A program made the position numbers and the translations under genes. A DNA stretch of 64,000 bases, from positions 39,199,916 to 39,263,915 of the forward strand of contig NC_044553.1 in NCBI RefSeq assembly GCF_007565055.1. The letters run 5' to 3'. Below the pieces are notes generated by a model that saw only the letters and a list, made by a program, of their open reading frames with translations, was not told where the DNA came from and did no database searches. Numbering within the stretch: position 1 is the stretch's first letter; the number at the start of each line of letters is the position of its first letter. Of the stretch, positions 40,491 to 52,336 are shown piece after piece. Source of the stretch: Rhinopithecus roxellana (Eukaryota; Chordata; Mammalia; Primates; Cercopithecidae).

Positions 40491-41225
40491 TCCTGGATCC
40501 AGTGATCCTGGGTCCCTGTCTCTGGTGTCTCTCTGGACTTAGGAGTCCACTTACCCTGCCACGCCTGCCCATCTTCCCTGCCCCTCCCTGCTTTCGTGTT
40601 CTTCTCAGACCTTGGACTTGGCTTTTTAATGCACATTACAGTGTCCACCCCTCCCCTCTCCCCTTGGGAACAGCAAGTCCTGGATGCTGCTTTCCTTCAG
40701 ATCCAGGGCACCAACTATACTAATCAGCAACTTGTCAGCCTCTAAGCGTGTTTCTGCTTATCCCTGAACAACTCATCCTGACTCATCCCACAACTGCTCA
40801 CGATTCAGTCTGAACATGTCTCACTCAGCCGTGACACCCAGGAGACAGGGCCTTCTGCTTGATTCTGTATTCCCCTTCCCCTGATACGATCACATATAAG
40901 ATGCATGTGAAGCCATGGGAAGAAATGAGGTGGTTGAGAAGAAGAGTGAATGGTGAGAAGGAACCAGGACTGATCCCTGTAGGACACTAACAGTCAGAGG
41001 CCAGAGACAGGAGGCACAGCCAGCAAGGGAAGCCGAGATGAAGTGATGAAAGAGGTAGACAGAAAATCAGGAGAACAGGGGGACTCAGAAGTCAAGAGAC
41101 AAAAGTGTTTCAGCTTGGAGGGGGAGGCCAGCAGGATCAAATGCTGCTGAGAGAATTCACATACGAGGCCAATTAAAAGGTACACAATGCACTTGGCAAC
41201 AGAAAGATCATTGGTGAATTTAGCA
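40491..41225. other. Intergenic, unclassified
   Basis: No gene or confident repeat assignment. Confidence 0.35.
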
Positions 41226-41890
41226 AACTTCCACGTCCATGATCAGGTAACTCCACTATTTCACATCCTTTAAGACTCCCTAGTGCCCTTCAGATAGAGT
41301 GCCCTTTGTTCCAGCATCATCTCTCTCTCTCTTTTCTTTTTTTTTTTTTTTTTTTTTTTTTTGGTGACGAAGTCTCGCTCTGTCTCCCAGGCTGGAGTGC
41401 AGTGGCGTTATCTCAGCTCACTGCCAGCTCCGCCTCCTGGGTTCATGCCATTCTCCTGCCTCAGCCTCCCGAATAGCTGAGACTACAGGTGCCCACCACC
41501 ATGCCCGGCTAATTTTTTGTATTTTTAGTAGAGACGGGGTTTCACTGTGTTAGCCAGCATGGTCGTGATCCACCTGCCTCAGCCTCCCAAAGTGCTGGGA
41601 TTACAGGTGTGAGCCACCGAGCCCGGCCCGGCATCATCGCTTATCACTTTCACACATTCACCCAAGGCTCCAGACATACTGAGCTACTTGCATGGATAGA
41701 TGGCCCATTCTCTCTTGCTCCTGTACTGTCCCTTCTGCATGGAACCCTTTCCTCTCTCAGACTCTCAAATGTCCTTCCTGACTAGCTCAAGTGCCATGTC
41801 CTCCAGCAAGCCCTCCCTGACCTCTCAGATTGGGTTGGGTGGTTCTCTTCTCTCTTCCCATAGCACCTTGTGTGGGTACAAGGTACATTT
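41226..41890 (-). mobile_element. L2 copy, antisense, split by an Alu
   Basis: CCTTTAAGACTCCCTAGTGCCC, CATTCACCCAAGGCTCC, CCTTTCCTCTCTCAGACTC and TCAAGTGCCATGTCCTCC (split phrases) resemble reverse-complemented LINE-2. Confidence 0.6.
41338..41628 (-). mobile_element. AluY-like, antisense
   Basis: T25, GGTGACGAAGTCTCGCTC through CACCGAGCCCGGCC. Confidence 0.93.
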
Positions 41891-43149
41891 TCCCCTGGGG
41901 GTATGTCTTATCCAGCTTTGTTTTGCAGTCCTCTGGCCAGGGCCTGTCCCCCAGTTTTCCCAGGCATGCAGTGAAGCAAGCCTTGGTAGTAGAGGTGGGG
42001 GGTGCATCCAGCTTCTCTCAGACCAGAAAACTTGCAAGCCAAACTGGCTATGGAGCCATGGACTTCTCTTTGGGTTCACGTCAGGTTTGCTAAGAGACCT
42101 GGGCCAGGAGTGCAATTCCTGGCAACTTAGTCCTTGGGGTCATTAGGTTGAAAAGTCCCCAGTGTTACCAGGTTGATTGCTTTTCCCAGCACTATCTACT
42201 ATGTCTCCCCACACAACCGGCCTTGGCATCTCTCCACCTCTACCTGCTCTCCTGCCCCAGGTCCCTTCCCTCTGCATGCACTCATCTTCCAAGCATCTGA
42301 GGACCTCTCATCCACTCGCATTTGCTTCCGCATGTATTGGTCTCCCTGGGGTCTTCCCTCGCCCCACAGGTCTTTGCATCCTACGTGGGTAACCCTGAGT
42401 CTGGTCTCTGTGGTTAGATGCGAACTCCCCGCAAGGGCGAGGAGACCCCTCTTCCTCCTTGCATTTGCGGAGTGCAAACCTCCTACACTCTACTGACTGA
42501 ATTCAGGGAATATCGACTTGCACGTTATCAGCGACCAAAGAGGCAGCCATTGGAGGGCCAAAAGCTTTCAAACCAGTTTGAGTGTGGTTCTTAGGCGCAC
42601 TGGTGGAGTTACACGCAAGATGTACCCATGGCACGCTCCTCCCCTAAAACCCCACTCCCAAACTCAGGGCTCAGCCGCCTCCTTGCCCTAAAGCCAGGCG
42701 CCCCCTTGTGGAAGAACACCTTCTCCTCAAATAGGTCAAGCGCCGCTCCTCGCCTGCAAACCACACGTTGCCCCTGGCAGAAAACCGTTCCTAAGATTAG
42801 AGAGTAGATTCGCTCTGCTTTTAAAAACATGTAATAATGCATGTGCTTTATTACTGATAATAAAACTGTGCCTACTCCTGTCATAAAATTTAGCAAGTGA
42901 GGCAAATTACAAAAAAGATTCCATTAAAAAAATTTACCACAACCACAGATAGCCACTGTTGACATTCTGGTGTTTTATCTAGTCCCTTCTCTATGAAAAG
43001 ATATGAAATATGTAAAGAATCTACATATGGGTATACATAACATAGAAGTTAAAATGTAAATTTGGCAGCTGAGGCCATGCCTCCTCCAGACTGTAGCTGA
43101 GCCCTCTGGCCTCGAACACCCCCTGCCCTGCTCAGCCTGAAGCCCACCC
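41891..43149. other. Intergenic, mostly unique, holds the CTCF-type site
   Basis: 42170-42500 may include an L2-like pyrimidine-rich stretch. 42490-42790 is unusually CpG-containing for this window. 42800-43060 is AT-rich and may be an L1 relic. No gene seen. Confidence 0.4.
42697..42711 (-). promoter_or_regulatory. CTCF-type binding motif
   Basis: On the minus strand the site reads CCACAAGGGGGCGCC, 14 of 15 bases of the common CTCF core CCACCAGGGGGCGCC. It lies in a repeat-free, relatively CpG-rich stretch (about 42490-42790), roughly 14 kb past the end of MAPK6. Occupancy is inferred, not shown. Confidence 0.6.
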
Positions 43150-43390
43150 TCCCTCAACACCTTGGCACCCCAGCTTCCCTATCCTGCTCTATTTTTGTTT
43201 TCTTCAACATTTACCACCTTTCCCCCCTAAACAGTTTCCTCATGTATCATGTTTACTTTGCGTCTCTCCATCGCCCCTCAATATAAGCACCAAGGCGGCA
43301 GAATCCTTGTCAGTTTTGTTCAGCGATGCACCCCAAATGCCTAGAACAGCTCGAAGCACACGGTAGGTACTAAATAAACCTTTGTGAGAA
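43150..43390 (-). mobile_element. L2 3' end, antisense
   Basis: AAGCACCAAGGCGGCAG, TTTTGTTCAGCGATGC, CCTAGAACAGCTCG and GGTAGGTACTAAATAAACC match the reverse-complemented LINE-2 tail. Confidence 0.75.
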
Positions 43391-43413
43391 GATGACTTAA
43401 GATTATATAAATT

Positions 43414-43710
43414 GGCCGGGCGCGGTGGCTCAAGCCTGTAATCCCAGCACTTTGGGAGGCCGAGACGGGTGGATCACGAGGTCAGGAGATCGAGACCATC
43501 CTGGCTAACACAGCGAAACTCCGTCTCTACTAAAAAATACAAAAAACTAGCCGGGCGAGGTGGCGGGCGCCTGTAGTCCCAGCTACTCGGGAGGCTGAGG
43601 CAGGAGAATGGCGTAAACCCAGGAGGCAGAGCTTGCAGTGAGCTGAGATCCGGCCACTGCACTCCAGCCTGGGCGACAGAGCAAGACTCCGTTTCAAAAA
43701 AAAAAAAAAA
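43414..43710 (+). mobile_element. Young AluY of Old World monkey type, sense
   Basis: GGCCGGGCGCGGTGGCTCAA start, AACTAGCCGGGCGAGG, GGCGTAAACCC, GATCCGGCCACTGCAC, then A14. Near-consensus. Confidence 0.95.
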
Positions 43711-44408
43711 TTATTTGTAAACCTATATAATCAACAAGAGTATATATATAAAACTTTGGTTACATCATGATTTTACCATTCCCCTCTTGTAGGTCATCTA
43801 GGTTGATTATAATTTTGCATATTATTAATCTCAATATCCATCATTTATCTACCTACCTACTAACTATCTCTCTACATTCCTAGCTCTGACCAGTAAAAAG
43901 GCCTATATATGTAGAGGGCAAAAAAAAAAAAAAAAAAAAAAAATTCCTCTAATAATTGATCTTAAAACTTCATTTCTCATTCTCTTGGCATTTTCTTTCT
44001 AGCTCTGTTCTCCTGGAAACCTGATAAAGGTGGAACGTCGGCTGTGTTACCAGGCAACAATGCTCGTGGTAAGAACGATCCACTTCATCTGGACAGCGAG
44101 GGCTGCAAATGAATCATAAGTACCTGGTGGGAACCTGTGGCTCTGGAGTTCTGAATCTTGACTCTTAGAGCTGGACATGCCCCTTGAGGAGACAAGGAAG
44201 CTATTCCCATGAGGCTCTTAACTAGAAATACCAGTTTCTCATTGGAATAAGGCTTTAACTTGCTGTTTACGTGACATTTCAGTTTAACTGGGTATCCTTT
44301 ATTTTATCTGGCAACCCTACTTGGGGAAAAGGAGCTAGAGAGACACCTGCCATCACGCAGCTGGTGTGCTATTTCATGCCTTTGTATCCCTATTCTAAAT
44401 TAAGTTAG
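43711..44408. other. Intergenic, unclassified, with a long A run
   Basis: An isolated A23 run sits at 43920-43942 without an Alu before it. The rest is not recognised. Confidence 0.4.
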
Positions 44409-44708
44409 ACTGGGTGCAGTGGCTCATGCCTATAATCCCAGCATTTTGAGAGGCCAAGGTGGGTGGATCATCTGAGATTAGGAGTTAGAGACCAGCCTGG
44501 CCAACATGGTGAAACCCTGTCTCTACTAAAAATAGAAAAAATCAGCCGGGCGTGGTGGCAGACTCTTGTAATCCCAGCTACTCAGGAGGCTGAGGCAGGA
44601 GAATCGCTCAAATCTGGGAGGTGGAGGTTGCAGTGAGCCAAGATTGCACCATTGCACTCCAGCCTGGGCAACAAGAATGAAACTCCATCTCAAAATAAAT
44701 AAATAAAT
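44409..44708 (+). mobile_element. Alu, sense
   Basis: GACTGGGTGCAGTGGCTC to an AAAT-repeat tail. Confidence 0.93.
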
Positions 44709-45059
44709 AGTCAATGCCAAGCATGTCCTGTTGTAGTCATGCGAGTCCAAGTGTCGAACAGACCCTGAGAAGAACGCCAAAGTGGGCATCGTAACCTAGG
44801 GACAGTGACCACCCTAGGAACAATAGCACCCCAAGAACCCAGATTACGGTCTGTAAGTACATTTTCCATTGAAAGAAAACAGCTGATTCTAGCCTGGAGC
44901 AGCAAAGATACAGGATGAACCTGGAACATCCTGTCATACCAAAAAGCAAGGAACATATTGAAGACCACTGTGCCCATGTCAGAGGACTCAGGCGCTTGCC
45001 TGGAGAGGCTGAGCTTCGCACATAGGAAGAGATGGGGAGTGAGTGTGGGTAGGGATGTA

Positions 45060-45190
45060 ACAAGACTGGCCATAAGTTGATGATGATTTAAGCCAGGTGA
45101 TGGGTATGTGAGGGAGTCACTATGTTACTTTCTCTAAGTTAGCATTTTTGAAATTGTTCATAATAAAAGTCTAGAAATATTAAAAGAAAA
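45060..45190 (+). mobile_element. L1M 3' UTR tail, sense
   Basis: GACTGGCCATAAGTTGATG, GCCAGGTGATGGGTATGTG, TTTTGAAATTGTTCATAATAA (split) and AAAAGTC, the common end of old L1 elements. 44709-45059 just upstream is not recognised and may be more of it. Confidence 0.6.
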
Positions 45191-45331
45191 AGTGACTGTA
45201 CTAATTTCCATTCCCTCCAGCAGAGGTGTAGAATCATAATGGTAATCTTAGATGGCTATATGAAGTATTGAGTCATTTATACAGCCTATTATAAATATTT
45301 AAATATATATACATATACATGTATTTAAATT

Positions 45332-45613
45332 TAGACAGAGTCTTGCCCTATCACCCAGGCTGGAGTGCAGTGGTGTGATCTGGCTCACTGCAACCTCCAC
45401 CTGCCGGGTTCAAGCAATTCTCCTGCCTCAGCCTCCAGAGTAGCTGGGATTACAGGCATCCACCACCACGCCCAGCTACTTTTTGTATTTTTAATAGAGA
45501 AGGGATTTTGCCATGTTGTCCAGGCTGGTCTCGAACTCCTGACCTCAAGTGATCCACCCGCCTTGGCCTCCCAAAGTGCTGGGATTACAGGTATGAGTCA
45601 CTGCCCCAGGCCT
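45332..45613 (-). mobile_element. Alu, antisense, no T tail
   Basis: AGACAGAGTCTTGCCCTATC through GAGTCACTGCCCCAGGCC, set in AT-rich flanks. Confidence 0.9.
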
Positions 45614-45697
45614 GTACTTTAAATATATTTAAAGTACATATATACTTGTTATATAGGCTGCGAATTTTTAAAATTTGGGTATAAAGAAGACTGAGTT

Positions 45698-46024
45698 GGC
45701 AGGGTGCAGTGGCTCACGCCTGTAATTCCAGCGCTTTGGGAGGCCGAGGCAGGCGGATCACCTGAGGTCGGGAGTTCGAGACCAGCCTAACCAACATGAA
45801 GAAACCCCATCTCTAATAAAAATACAAAATTAGCTGGGTGTGGTGGCTCATGCCTGTAATCCCAGCTACTCGGGAGGCTGAGGCAGGAGAATTGCTTGAA
45901 TCTGGGAGGCAGATGCTGGAGTGAGCTGAGATCGCGCTATTGCACTCCAGCCTGGGCAACAAGAGCGAAACTCCGTTTCAAAACAAACAAACAAACAAAC
46001 AAAAACAACAAAACAAAACAAAAC
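45698..46024 (+). mobile_element. Alu, sense, CAAA-type tail
   Basis: GGCAGGGTGCAGTGGCTC to a (CAAA)n/(CAAAA)n tail. Inverted partner of 45332-45613, about 85 nt away. Confidence 0.92.
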
Positions 46025-46855
46025 CTGAGTTGTAAAAAACAAAAAAAAATTACAGGGACCCAATTGTACATATGTATAAATGAATAAGTCATCGGAGTCT
46101 CTGGCTTCAACAGATGGAAGAGTTCAGGTTGAGAGAGAATTTAAATTCTGCTCAAAGAAGGAAACACACCGGCAATCTTGGGATGCCCACGTGCCTCTGT
46201 GCTCCATTGTTCTCTCCTATAGAAGCAGAGAAGCAGCAAACCAAGCATGCTGGGTTCCCAGAAGACCAACACTGTGAGTCTAGAGGCAAAGGCAGCCTTT
46301 CTGTCGCTGCCTATCCAGGGCTCCTGGGGACCGCTTAGTGCTCTACCTCACTACAAGCAACAGCCTAGGGTGCGTTACCAACCCCACACAAAGAGAGAGC
46401 CAGAGTTACTTCGAATTTGTTTGAGAGCTGCTGCTCATCTCTGCAGCTCCCAGCAGCAGGCTGTGCTGGGAGAGCAGGGCTGTGTCTGAGTGCCCCTTGT
46501 CAGGCAGCACAGATACCTGGCATGTTCCAGGCTGTGGCCCAGACTGTGCCAGGTAACCAGGTTGCATTTAGCCTACGGGGTACTCCCTCCCTCACTCGCT
46601 ACATTGATTTTTACTATCTTGTGGCCCCTTTTACAAATCCAGCCCACCACACCTCCCACCTCCTGGTGGAGCCAGCTGTGAGCCTTGGCAGAAGGGTCTT
46701 GGTATTTGCGGGCCTCCCAGGACACTTGCCAACCTTGAGGGTTTGCTCAGTTACTGGAAAACAGCTTTAAAAGTATAAATAGCTGTGGTAAAGACTGCAC
46801 TTGTGAGAGGTGTCAAACCACAGAATACCCAACTTCTCCCTCCTGACAATTGATT
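46025..46855. other. Intergenic, unique sequence
   Basis: No repeat recognised. Short frames overlap on the + strand, but none has recognisable protein content. TATAAATA occurs at 46774-46781. Confidence 0.4.
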
Positions 46856-47144
46856 TTTTTTTTTGAGATGGAGTCTCACTGTGTCGCCCAAGCTGGAGTG
46901 CAGTGGCGCGATCCCTGCTCACTGCAACCTTCGCTTCCCGGGTTCAAGCAATTCTCCCACCTTAGCCTCCTGAGTAGCTGGAATTACAGATACCCGCCAT
47001 CACGCCCAGCTACTTTTTGTATTTTTGTAGAGCCGGTGTTTTACCATGTTGGCCAGGCTGATCTTGAACTCCTGACCTCAGGTGATCCACACACCTCAGC
47101 CTCCCAAAGTGCTGGGATTACAGGCATGAGCCACTGCGCCCAGC
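46856..47144 (-). mobile_element. Alu, antisense
   Basis: TTTTTTTGAGATGGAGTCTC through CACTGCGCCCAGC. Duplication CCTGACAATTGATT (46842) and CCTGACAACTGATT (47145). Confidence 0.94.
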
Positions 47145-47158
47145 CCTGACAACTGATT

Positions 47159-48151
47159 CTGAGAAATGCTCTTCTCCCCTTGAATAGCTGGTCTGTCTCC
47201 ACTGGGGGAAACTCCAGTTTCTAAAGGTACACGAATGACACCATCCTGTGGGTGGGTGATGGCCCTCGTCTCTCTTTATCTGACCTGATTTTTCAGTAGG
47301 AAACCAACTTCTTAGCCAGATGGGGCCTGTTCCGAATGTGCAATTGCTGCTAAATACATATCTTTTAAATCAAATTTACTCTTGCTCTAGCTGCTTGATT
47401 TTTTGGGGCAATGGAAACATGTAATTACAATCATGCTGAACTGTATTTGTTTGTAGAAAGCTTCAATGTTTGATTTTTAGAATAAAATAAGCTTTATTTT
47501 TTTACGCATTCATTTTTTTTGCTGTTAAAACATTCATTCCAGAATGATCTACCTCGGGAGCACAGATTACAGGGTGATTATTATTTTGGTTCAACATATA
47601 GAACAAGGAAGTGGCACACATGGATACAACTGTGCTTTAGAGAAAACCTCTGCCAGGCCTCTTGGGTCTTTTTCTCTCCTGCTGCTTTAACAGATGCCTC
47701 CCCTTGTTGTCCAAATACTGTAAAACTCTGAGCTTGTAAAGAGAAAACGTGGCATTGAGTGTGGTGAGGTTTCAGGTGCTCTTTTGTTGCCATGACGCTG
47801 ATTATTTTCTCGTTCTCCCCAAGCTCCTCTGGTATCTTCATTTGCTTCCCTTGAAGAAAAGTTCTTCTTGGTTTTCCTAATCCCTTTTTACTGATATTCT
47901 GAAGACACCAAGAGAGACCTGGGCACACTCTTTCTTTCTTCTCAGTTTTTCCCCACTCAGAGATGACATGATTGCAGACATGACATCCATGAGCTCAAAG
48001 CTCTCATCTCCAAATAAACATTGAATTCAGCCAAACATTGGTCAAGCACCTACTGCCAGCAAACATGTATGTTAGGAGGATATTTGGCTGCAAGTAACAG
48101 AAAACAAAACAAAAATCAGTCTGCCTAGAGTCTTATTAAAAAGGAATCTCT
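47159..48151. other. Intergenic, unclassified
   Basis: Near 48080 GGCTGCAAGTAACAGAAAAC resembles a repeat family I cannot name. No gene seen. Confidence 0.35.
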
Positions 48152-48460
48152 GGCTGAGCACGGTGGCTCAGGCATATAATCCCAGCACTTTGGGAGGCCG
48201 AGGCGGGCGAATCACCTGAGGTTAGGAGTTCAAGACCAGCCTGACCAACATGAGAAACCCTATCTCTACTAAAAATACAAAAGATTATCCAGGCATGGTG
48301 GTACATACCTGTAATCCCAGCCACTCAGGAGGCTGAGGCAGGAGAATCGCATGAACCTGGGAGGTGGAGGTTGCAGTGAGCCGAGATCGTGCCATTGCAC
48401 TCCAGCCTGGGCAACAAGAGTGAAACTCCTTCTCAAAAAAAAAAAAAAAAAAAAAAAATT
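48152..48460 (+). mobile_element. Alu, sense
   Basis: GGCTGAGCACGGTGGCTC to A25. Confidence 0.93.
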
Positions 48461-48469
48461 CATCATCTT

Positions 48470-48609
48470 GGGCCAGACATGGTGGCTCACACCTGTAATC
48501 CCAGCACTTTGGGAGGCCAAGGCGGGTGGATCACCTGAGGTCAGGAGTTTAGGACCAGCCTCACCAACATGGAGAAACCCCATCATTACTAAAAATACAA
48601 AAATTAGCC
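48470..48609 (+). mobile_element. Alu left arm, sense, 3' truncated
   Basis: GGGCCAGACATGGTGGCTC through AAAAATTAGCCAG, then abrupt change to other sequence. Confidence 0.88.
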
Positions 48610-48639
48610 AGTCCCGAGGGCTATACATGATATGCACCC

Positions 48640-48990
48640 TTACAGCCCCTTGCCTGTCTCACCTCAGTGACTGTCACGTACCTTTGGCTCATTCTGCTCC
48701 TGACCACACTGGCTGTCATACCGCTCCTCAACATACCATGTGTTCTTCTTTCTTCTGTCTGCCTGGAATATTCTTCTCCCAGATATCTGCTTGACTAACT
48801 CCATTCAAGTGTTTGTAAAAATCTCATCTTTTCAATGAGGACAACCCCTCCCTACCTATTCTTGATCCCCTTTACTCCCCTTTTCTTCCCCTCCCTCTGA
48901 TAGCACACACTGCTTTCTGACATACTATATTTACTAATTCCATTCATTGTCTGTCTTTTCCAGTTACAACATGGGTTTCATGAGGTCAAG
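48640..48990 (-). mobile_element. L2 copy, antisense
   Basis: GTCTGCCTGGAATATTCTTC, CCATTCAAGTGTTTGTAAAA, TTTCTGACATACTATATTTAC and ACATGGGTTTCATGAGGTC (split) follow reverse-complemented LINE-2. Confidence 0.75.
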
Positions 48991-48991
48991 G

Positions 48992-49286
48992 ACTTTTTTT
49001 TTTTTGAGACTAAGTCTCACTCTGTCTCCCAGGCTGGAGTACAGTGGCACGATCTCGGTTCACTGCAAGCTCCGCCTCCCAGGTTTACGCCATTCTCCTG
49101 CCTCAGCCTCCTGAGTAGCTGGGACTACAGGCACCCACCACCATGCCTGGCTAATTTTTGGTATTTTTAGTAGAGAAGGGGTTTCACCGTGTTAGCCAGG
49201 ATGGTCTCGATCTCCTGACCTCGTGATCCACCTGCCTCGGCCTCCCAAAGTGCTGGGATTACAGGCATGAGCCACTGAGCCTGGCT
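48992..49286 (-). mobile_element. AluY-like, antisense, in L2
   Basis: T11, GAGACTAAGTCTCACTCTG through CACTGAGCCTGGCT. AGGACT repeats on both flanks. Confidence 0.92.
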
Positions 49287-49295
49287 AGGACTGTT

Positions 49296-49466
49296 TTTTT
49301 TTTTTTTTTTTTTTTTTTAAGAGATGGGGTCTCATTATGTTGCCCAGGCTGGAGTGCAGCAGCTATTCATCAGTGTAATTATAGTATACTACAGCCTGAA
49401 ACTCCTGGGCTCAAGTGATCTTCCTGCCTCAGCCTCCTGAGTACAGGTGTGCCACAAAACCTGGCT
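49296..49466 (-). mobile_element. Alu right-arm monomer (FRAM/J-like), antisense
   Basis: T21, AAGAGATGGGGTCTCATTATG through CCACAAAACCTGGCTC. Confidence 0.75.
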
Positions 49467-49918
49467 CTGTTCTGATCTCAGATTTTCATAGATTGAGAAT
49501 GTCTTCTTCAGGGACTCTGACATTCGCAAGAACCTTGGGATAACAACTTTTGAGATCCCGCAACACACAGACCAACCAGAACACCCTACAGTGAAGCATG
49601 CTAATAAATACCCTCAAAGCTTTCAATCAGCATTTTATTTCAGGCCCTGCTCTTAGATCCAGGCTGAGAATCTAAGATAACAAAACATCCAAGGAAAACC
49701 TCTAACACTAAAGAAAGCACAAAAAAATTAATAATAAATCGGGGGGGGGTTGAAGTATTTGGAATAAATGAAGACTACAAGGAGAAGTATATTTAATATC
49801 CACAGAAAGATAATATTATGCATCCATGGAACAAAAGAAAAGGAATATATTATGAAAAATATTCAGAGAACAAAAAATAACTCTAGGAAACAAAGAATGT
49901 AAAGAAATAAGAAATTCA
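49467..49918. other. Intergenic, unclassified
   Basis: AT-rich with a G9 run at 49741-49749. 49600-49918 may be the upstream part of the old LINE that continues after the two young Alus. Confidence 0.4.
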
Positions 49919-50220
49919 GGCCGGGCGCGGTGGCTCAAGCCTGTAATCCCAGCACTTTGGGAGGCCGAGACGGGCGGATCACGAGGTCAGGAGATCGAGA
50001 CCATCCTGGCTAACACGGTGAAACCCCATCTCTACTAAAAAAATACAAAAAACTAGCCGGGCGAGGTGGCCGGCGCCTGTAGTCCCAGCTACACAGGAGG
50101 CTGAGGCAGGAGAATGGCGTGAACCCAGGAGGCGGAGCTTGCAGTGAGCTGAGATCTGGCCACTGCACTCCAGCCTGGGCGACAGAGCGAGACTCCGTCT
50201 CAAAAAAAAAAAAAAAAAAA
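49919..50220 (+). mobile_element. Young AluY of Old World monkey type, sense
   Basis: GGCCGGGCGCGGTGGCTCAA start, AACTAGCCGGGCGAGG, A18 tail. Duplication GAAATAAGAAATTCA (49904) / GAAAGAAGAAATTCA (50221). Confidence 0.95.
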
Positions 50221-50341
50221 GAAAGAAGAAATTCAAAAGAAGAATGGAAAGATAAAGAAATCTAGCCGAAACAAAACAAAACAAAAAAGCCAAAACTAAG
50301 GAATGGAAAATAGTACTACAAGGATAAGAAAATTAGATACC

Positions 50342-50647
50342 GGGCCGGGCGCGGTGGCTCAAGCCTGTAATCCCAGCACTTTGGGAGGCCAAGACGGGCG
50401 GATCACGAGGTCAAGAGATCGAGACCATCCTGGCTAACACGGTGAAACCCCCGTCTCTACTAAAAAATACAAAAAAACTAGCTGGGCGAGGTGGCGGGCG
50501 CCTGTGGTCCCAGCTGCTGGGAGGTTGAGGCAGGAGAATGACGTGAACCCGGGAGGCGGAGCTTGCAGTGAGCTGAGATCCGGCCACTGCACTCCAGCCT
50601 GGGCGACAGAGCAAGACTCTGTCTCAAAAAAAAAAAAAAAAAAGAAG
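50342..50647 (+). mobile_element. Young AluY of Old World monkey type, sense
   Basis: Perfect 16-bp duplication AAGAAAATTAGATACC at 50326-50341 and 50648-50663. Same orientation as the copy 122 nt upstream. Confidence 0.97.
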
Positions 50648-50663
50648 AAGAAAATTAGATACC

Positions 50664-51560
50664 ATCAAGTAAGCTCATCCAAATATTAACAGCAGTAGGA
50701 AGAAAACAGCAAAGCAGCAAGAAGAAATTAAATGGAATAAACCAAGATAATCTCCCAGAATGGAAGAACATGTGTTTCCAGATTGAAAAGCTTTACCTAG
50801 TGCCCAGTACAATGAACAAAAGTATACCCATATGTCATCAGGAAATTTCAGAACTCTGGGTTCAAAGAGAAGAACCTACAGGCTCTGGACAGGAGAAAAC
50901 AGACCACACACATGATCGGGAATCAACACTGGAAGCTAAAGAACGTGGAAGACTGTTTTTAATATTGGAAGGTAAAATAAAATGGAGAAACGCCTCTAAA
51001 ATTCTGAAGAGAAATAATCTGAGATCTAGAATTTTATGCCCAGATATGATGTGTGCACCAAAATCTCAGAAATCACCACTAAAGAACTCATGTAACCAAA
51101 CACTGTTCCCCCAAAACCTATGGAAATTAAAAATTAAAAAACTTTTAAATATAGAATTTTATAACCAGATAAAGTATTATTCCACTGTGAAGGTGGAATA
51201 AAGAACATTTCAGATGTGCAAGGTTTCAAATATTTACTTCCTACCTATTCTTTCTGAGAAAGATATTGGAAGATATGCTCCATCAAAATTAGAGGTCAAA
51301 CCAAGAAAGAGAAAGTCCAGGGATACAGAAACAAGAGATCCAAAACAGGGGAAAGCAAAAGAAATCCCAGGATGATGATACTGAAGGGATGTTACCAGAT
51401 AACAATTATACAGTAGTCACAAAGGACAATCAGTCCAGATTTGAGAGGATCAGAAGCCTATGGGAGACAGTTCTTCAGGAAGATAAAATATACAAAATAC
51501 CTGAGGTAGATAAATGTCTTGAGAAGAGATTTAAATAACAGAGAATTTAAAGATAGTTTC
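50664..51560 (+). mobile_element. Old LINE (HAL1/L1M-like) ORF1-end region, sense
   Basis: TAATCTCCCAGAATGGAAG, TTTCCAGATTGAAAAGC, TGAAATTTCAGAAC-like phrase, ACACTGGAAGCTAAAG, AGAATTTTATGCCCAG, CAGATGTGCAAGGTTTC and AACCAAGAAAGAGAAAG recall the ORF1 part of HAL1-type elements. The 143-codon open frame at 50770-51201 is its remnant, with no intact protein. Confidence 0.6.
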
Positions 51561-52200
51561 CTGAAAGTTTACAGAAAGCTAGTCAACAAGTAAAAAAAAA
51601 TTAAGACAATTAACTCAAGGAAAAAAATGGTGCAAGAAAAGTAATCATAGTTAATTACATGGCTCAGCTCTGAATAGCATATAAAGTCAATGTAAATAAT
51701 GATACTGATTTAACCCGAATAATGATATAATTATATTGGGTGGGGTTGGGAAATAGAAATTGTGTGTGTGGCAGATAATATGGGACAGGAGGAGATGAAA
51801 GAGTTAAATCCCTACTTATCACAGTGCAAACACAATTGATACTGTCCCCAACTGAAAATCAAGACACAGTCATCCAAGCATTCTATTTAAAGATATAGAG
51901 ATAAATACTAAGAAGATCAGTTAAAATAATTAAAAATAATTGCCTCTGGGGCTGGGAAGTTGGGGGAGGGAGACTAGGCACTGCTGTTTTTCCTAAGAGA
52001 CCTCATTAAATGATTTGGCTCTTTAAATTATGACTATGTATAATTTGAAAAATAAAAAGTTGACACTCATCTAATTCAAGTGGGTGTCCTTATTTTAAGT
52101 ATCTTAAAAGTTAAGAGAAATCTTAACTGGGTCAATTAGCTTGACTGAGCTCAAATGGAACAGTATTATAAAACGGTTGGATATTAGATATTCATTTGAT
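51561..52200. other. Intergenic, probably LINE remnant
   Basis: AATTATGACTATGTATAATTTG and nearby AT-rich sequence look like an old L1-type 3' region. Not assigned with confidence. Confidence 0.35.
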
Positions 52201-52336
52201 GCAATGGTTAACAACCCCAGATGCACAACCCTGATTGCACAATAGAACCACCAGGGGAATTTTTAGAACCTACTCATGCCATGCCCCATCCAAGCCACTC
52301 AGATTGAGCCTCTAGGGCTCACAGGGGCATCCATAG

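Noticed and set aside
46417..46770. 117-codon frame near a TATAAATA motif
   Set aside because: It lies upstream of the motif, overlaps equally long frames in other phases, and has no recognisable domain.
50770..51201. 143-codon frame as a gene
   Set aside because: The underlying DNA follows an old LINE ORF1-type region; the frame is a chance remnant.
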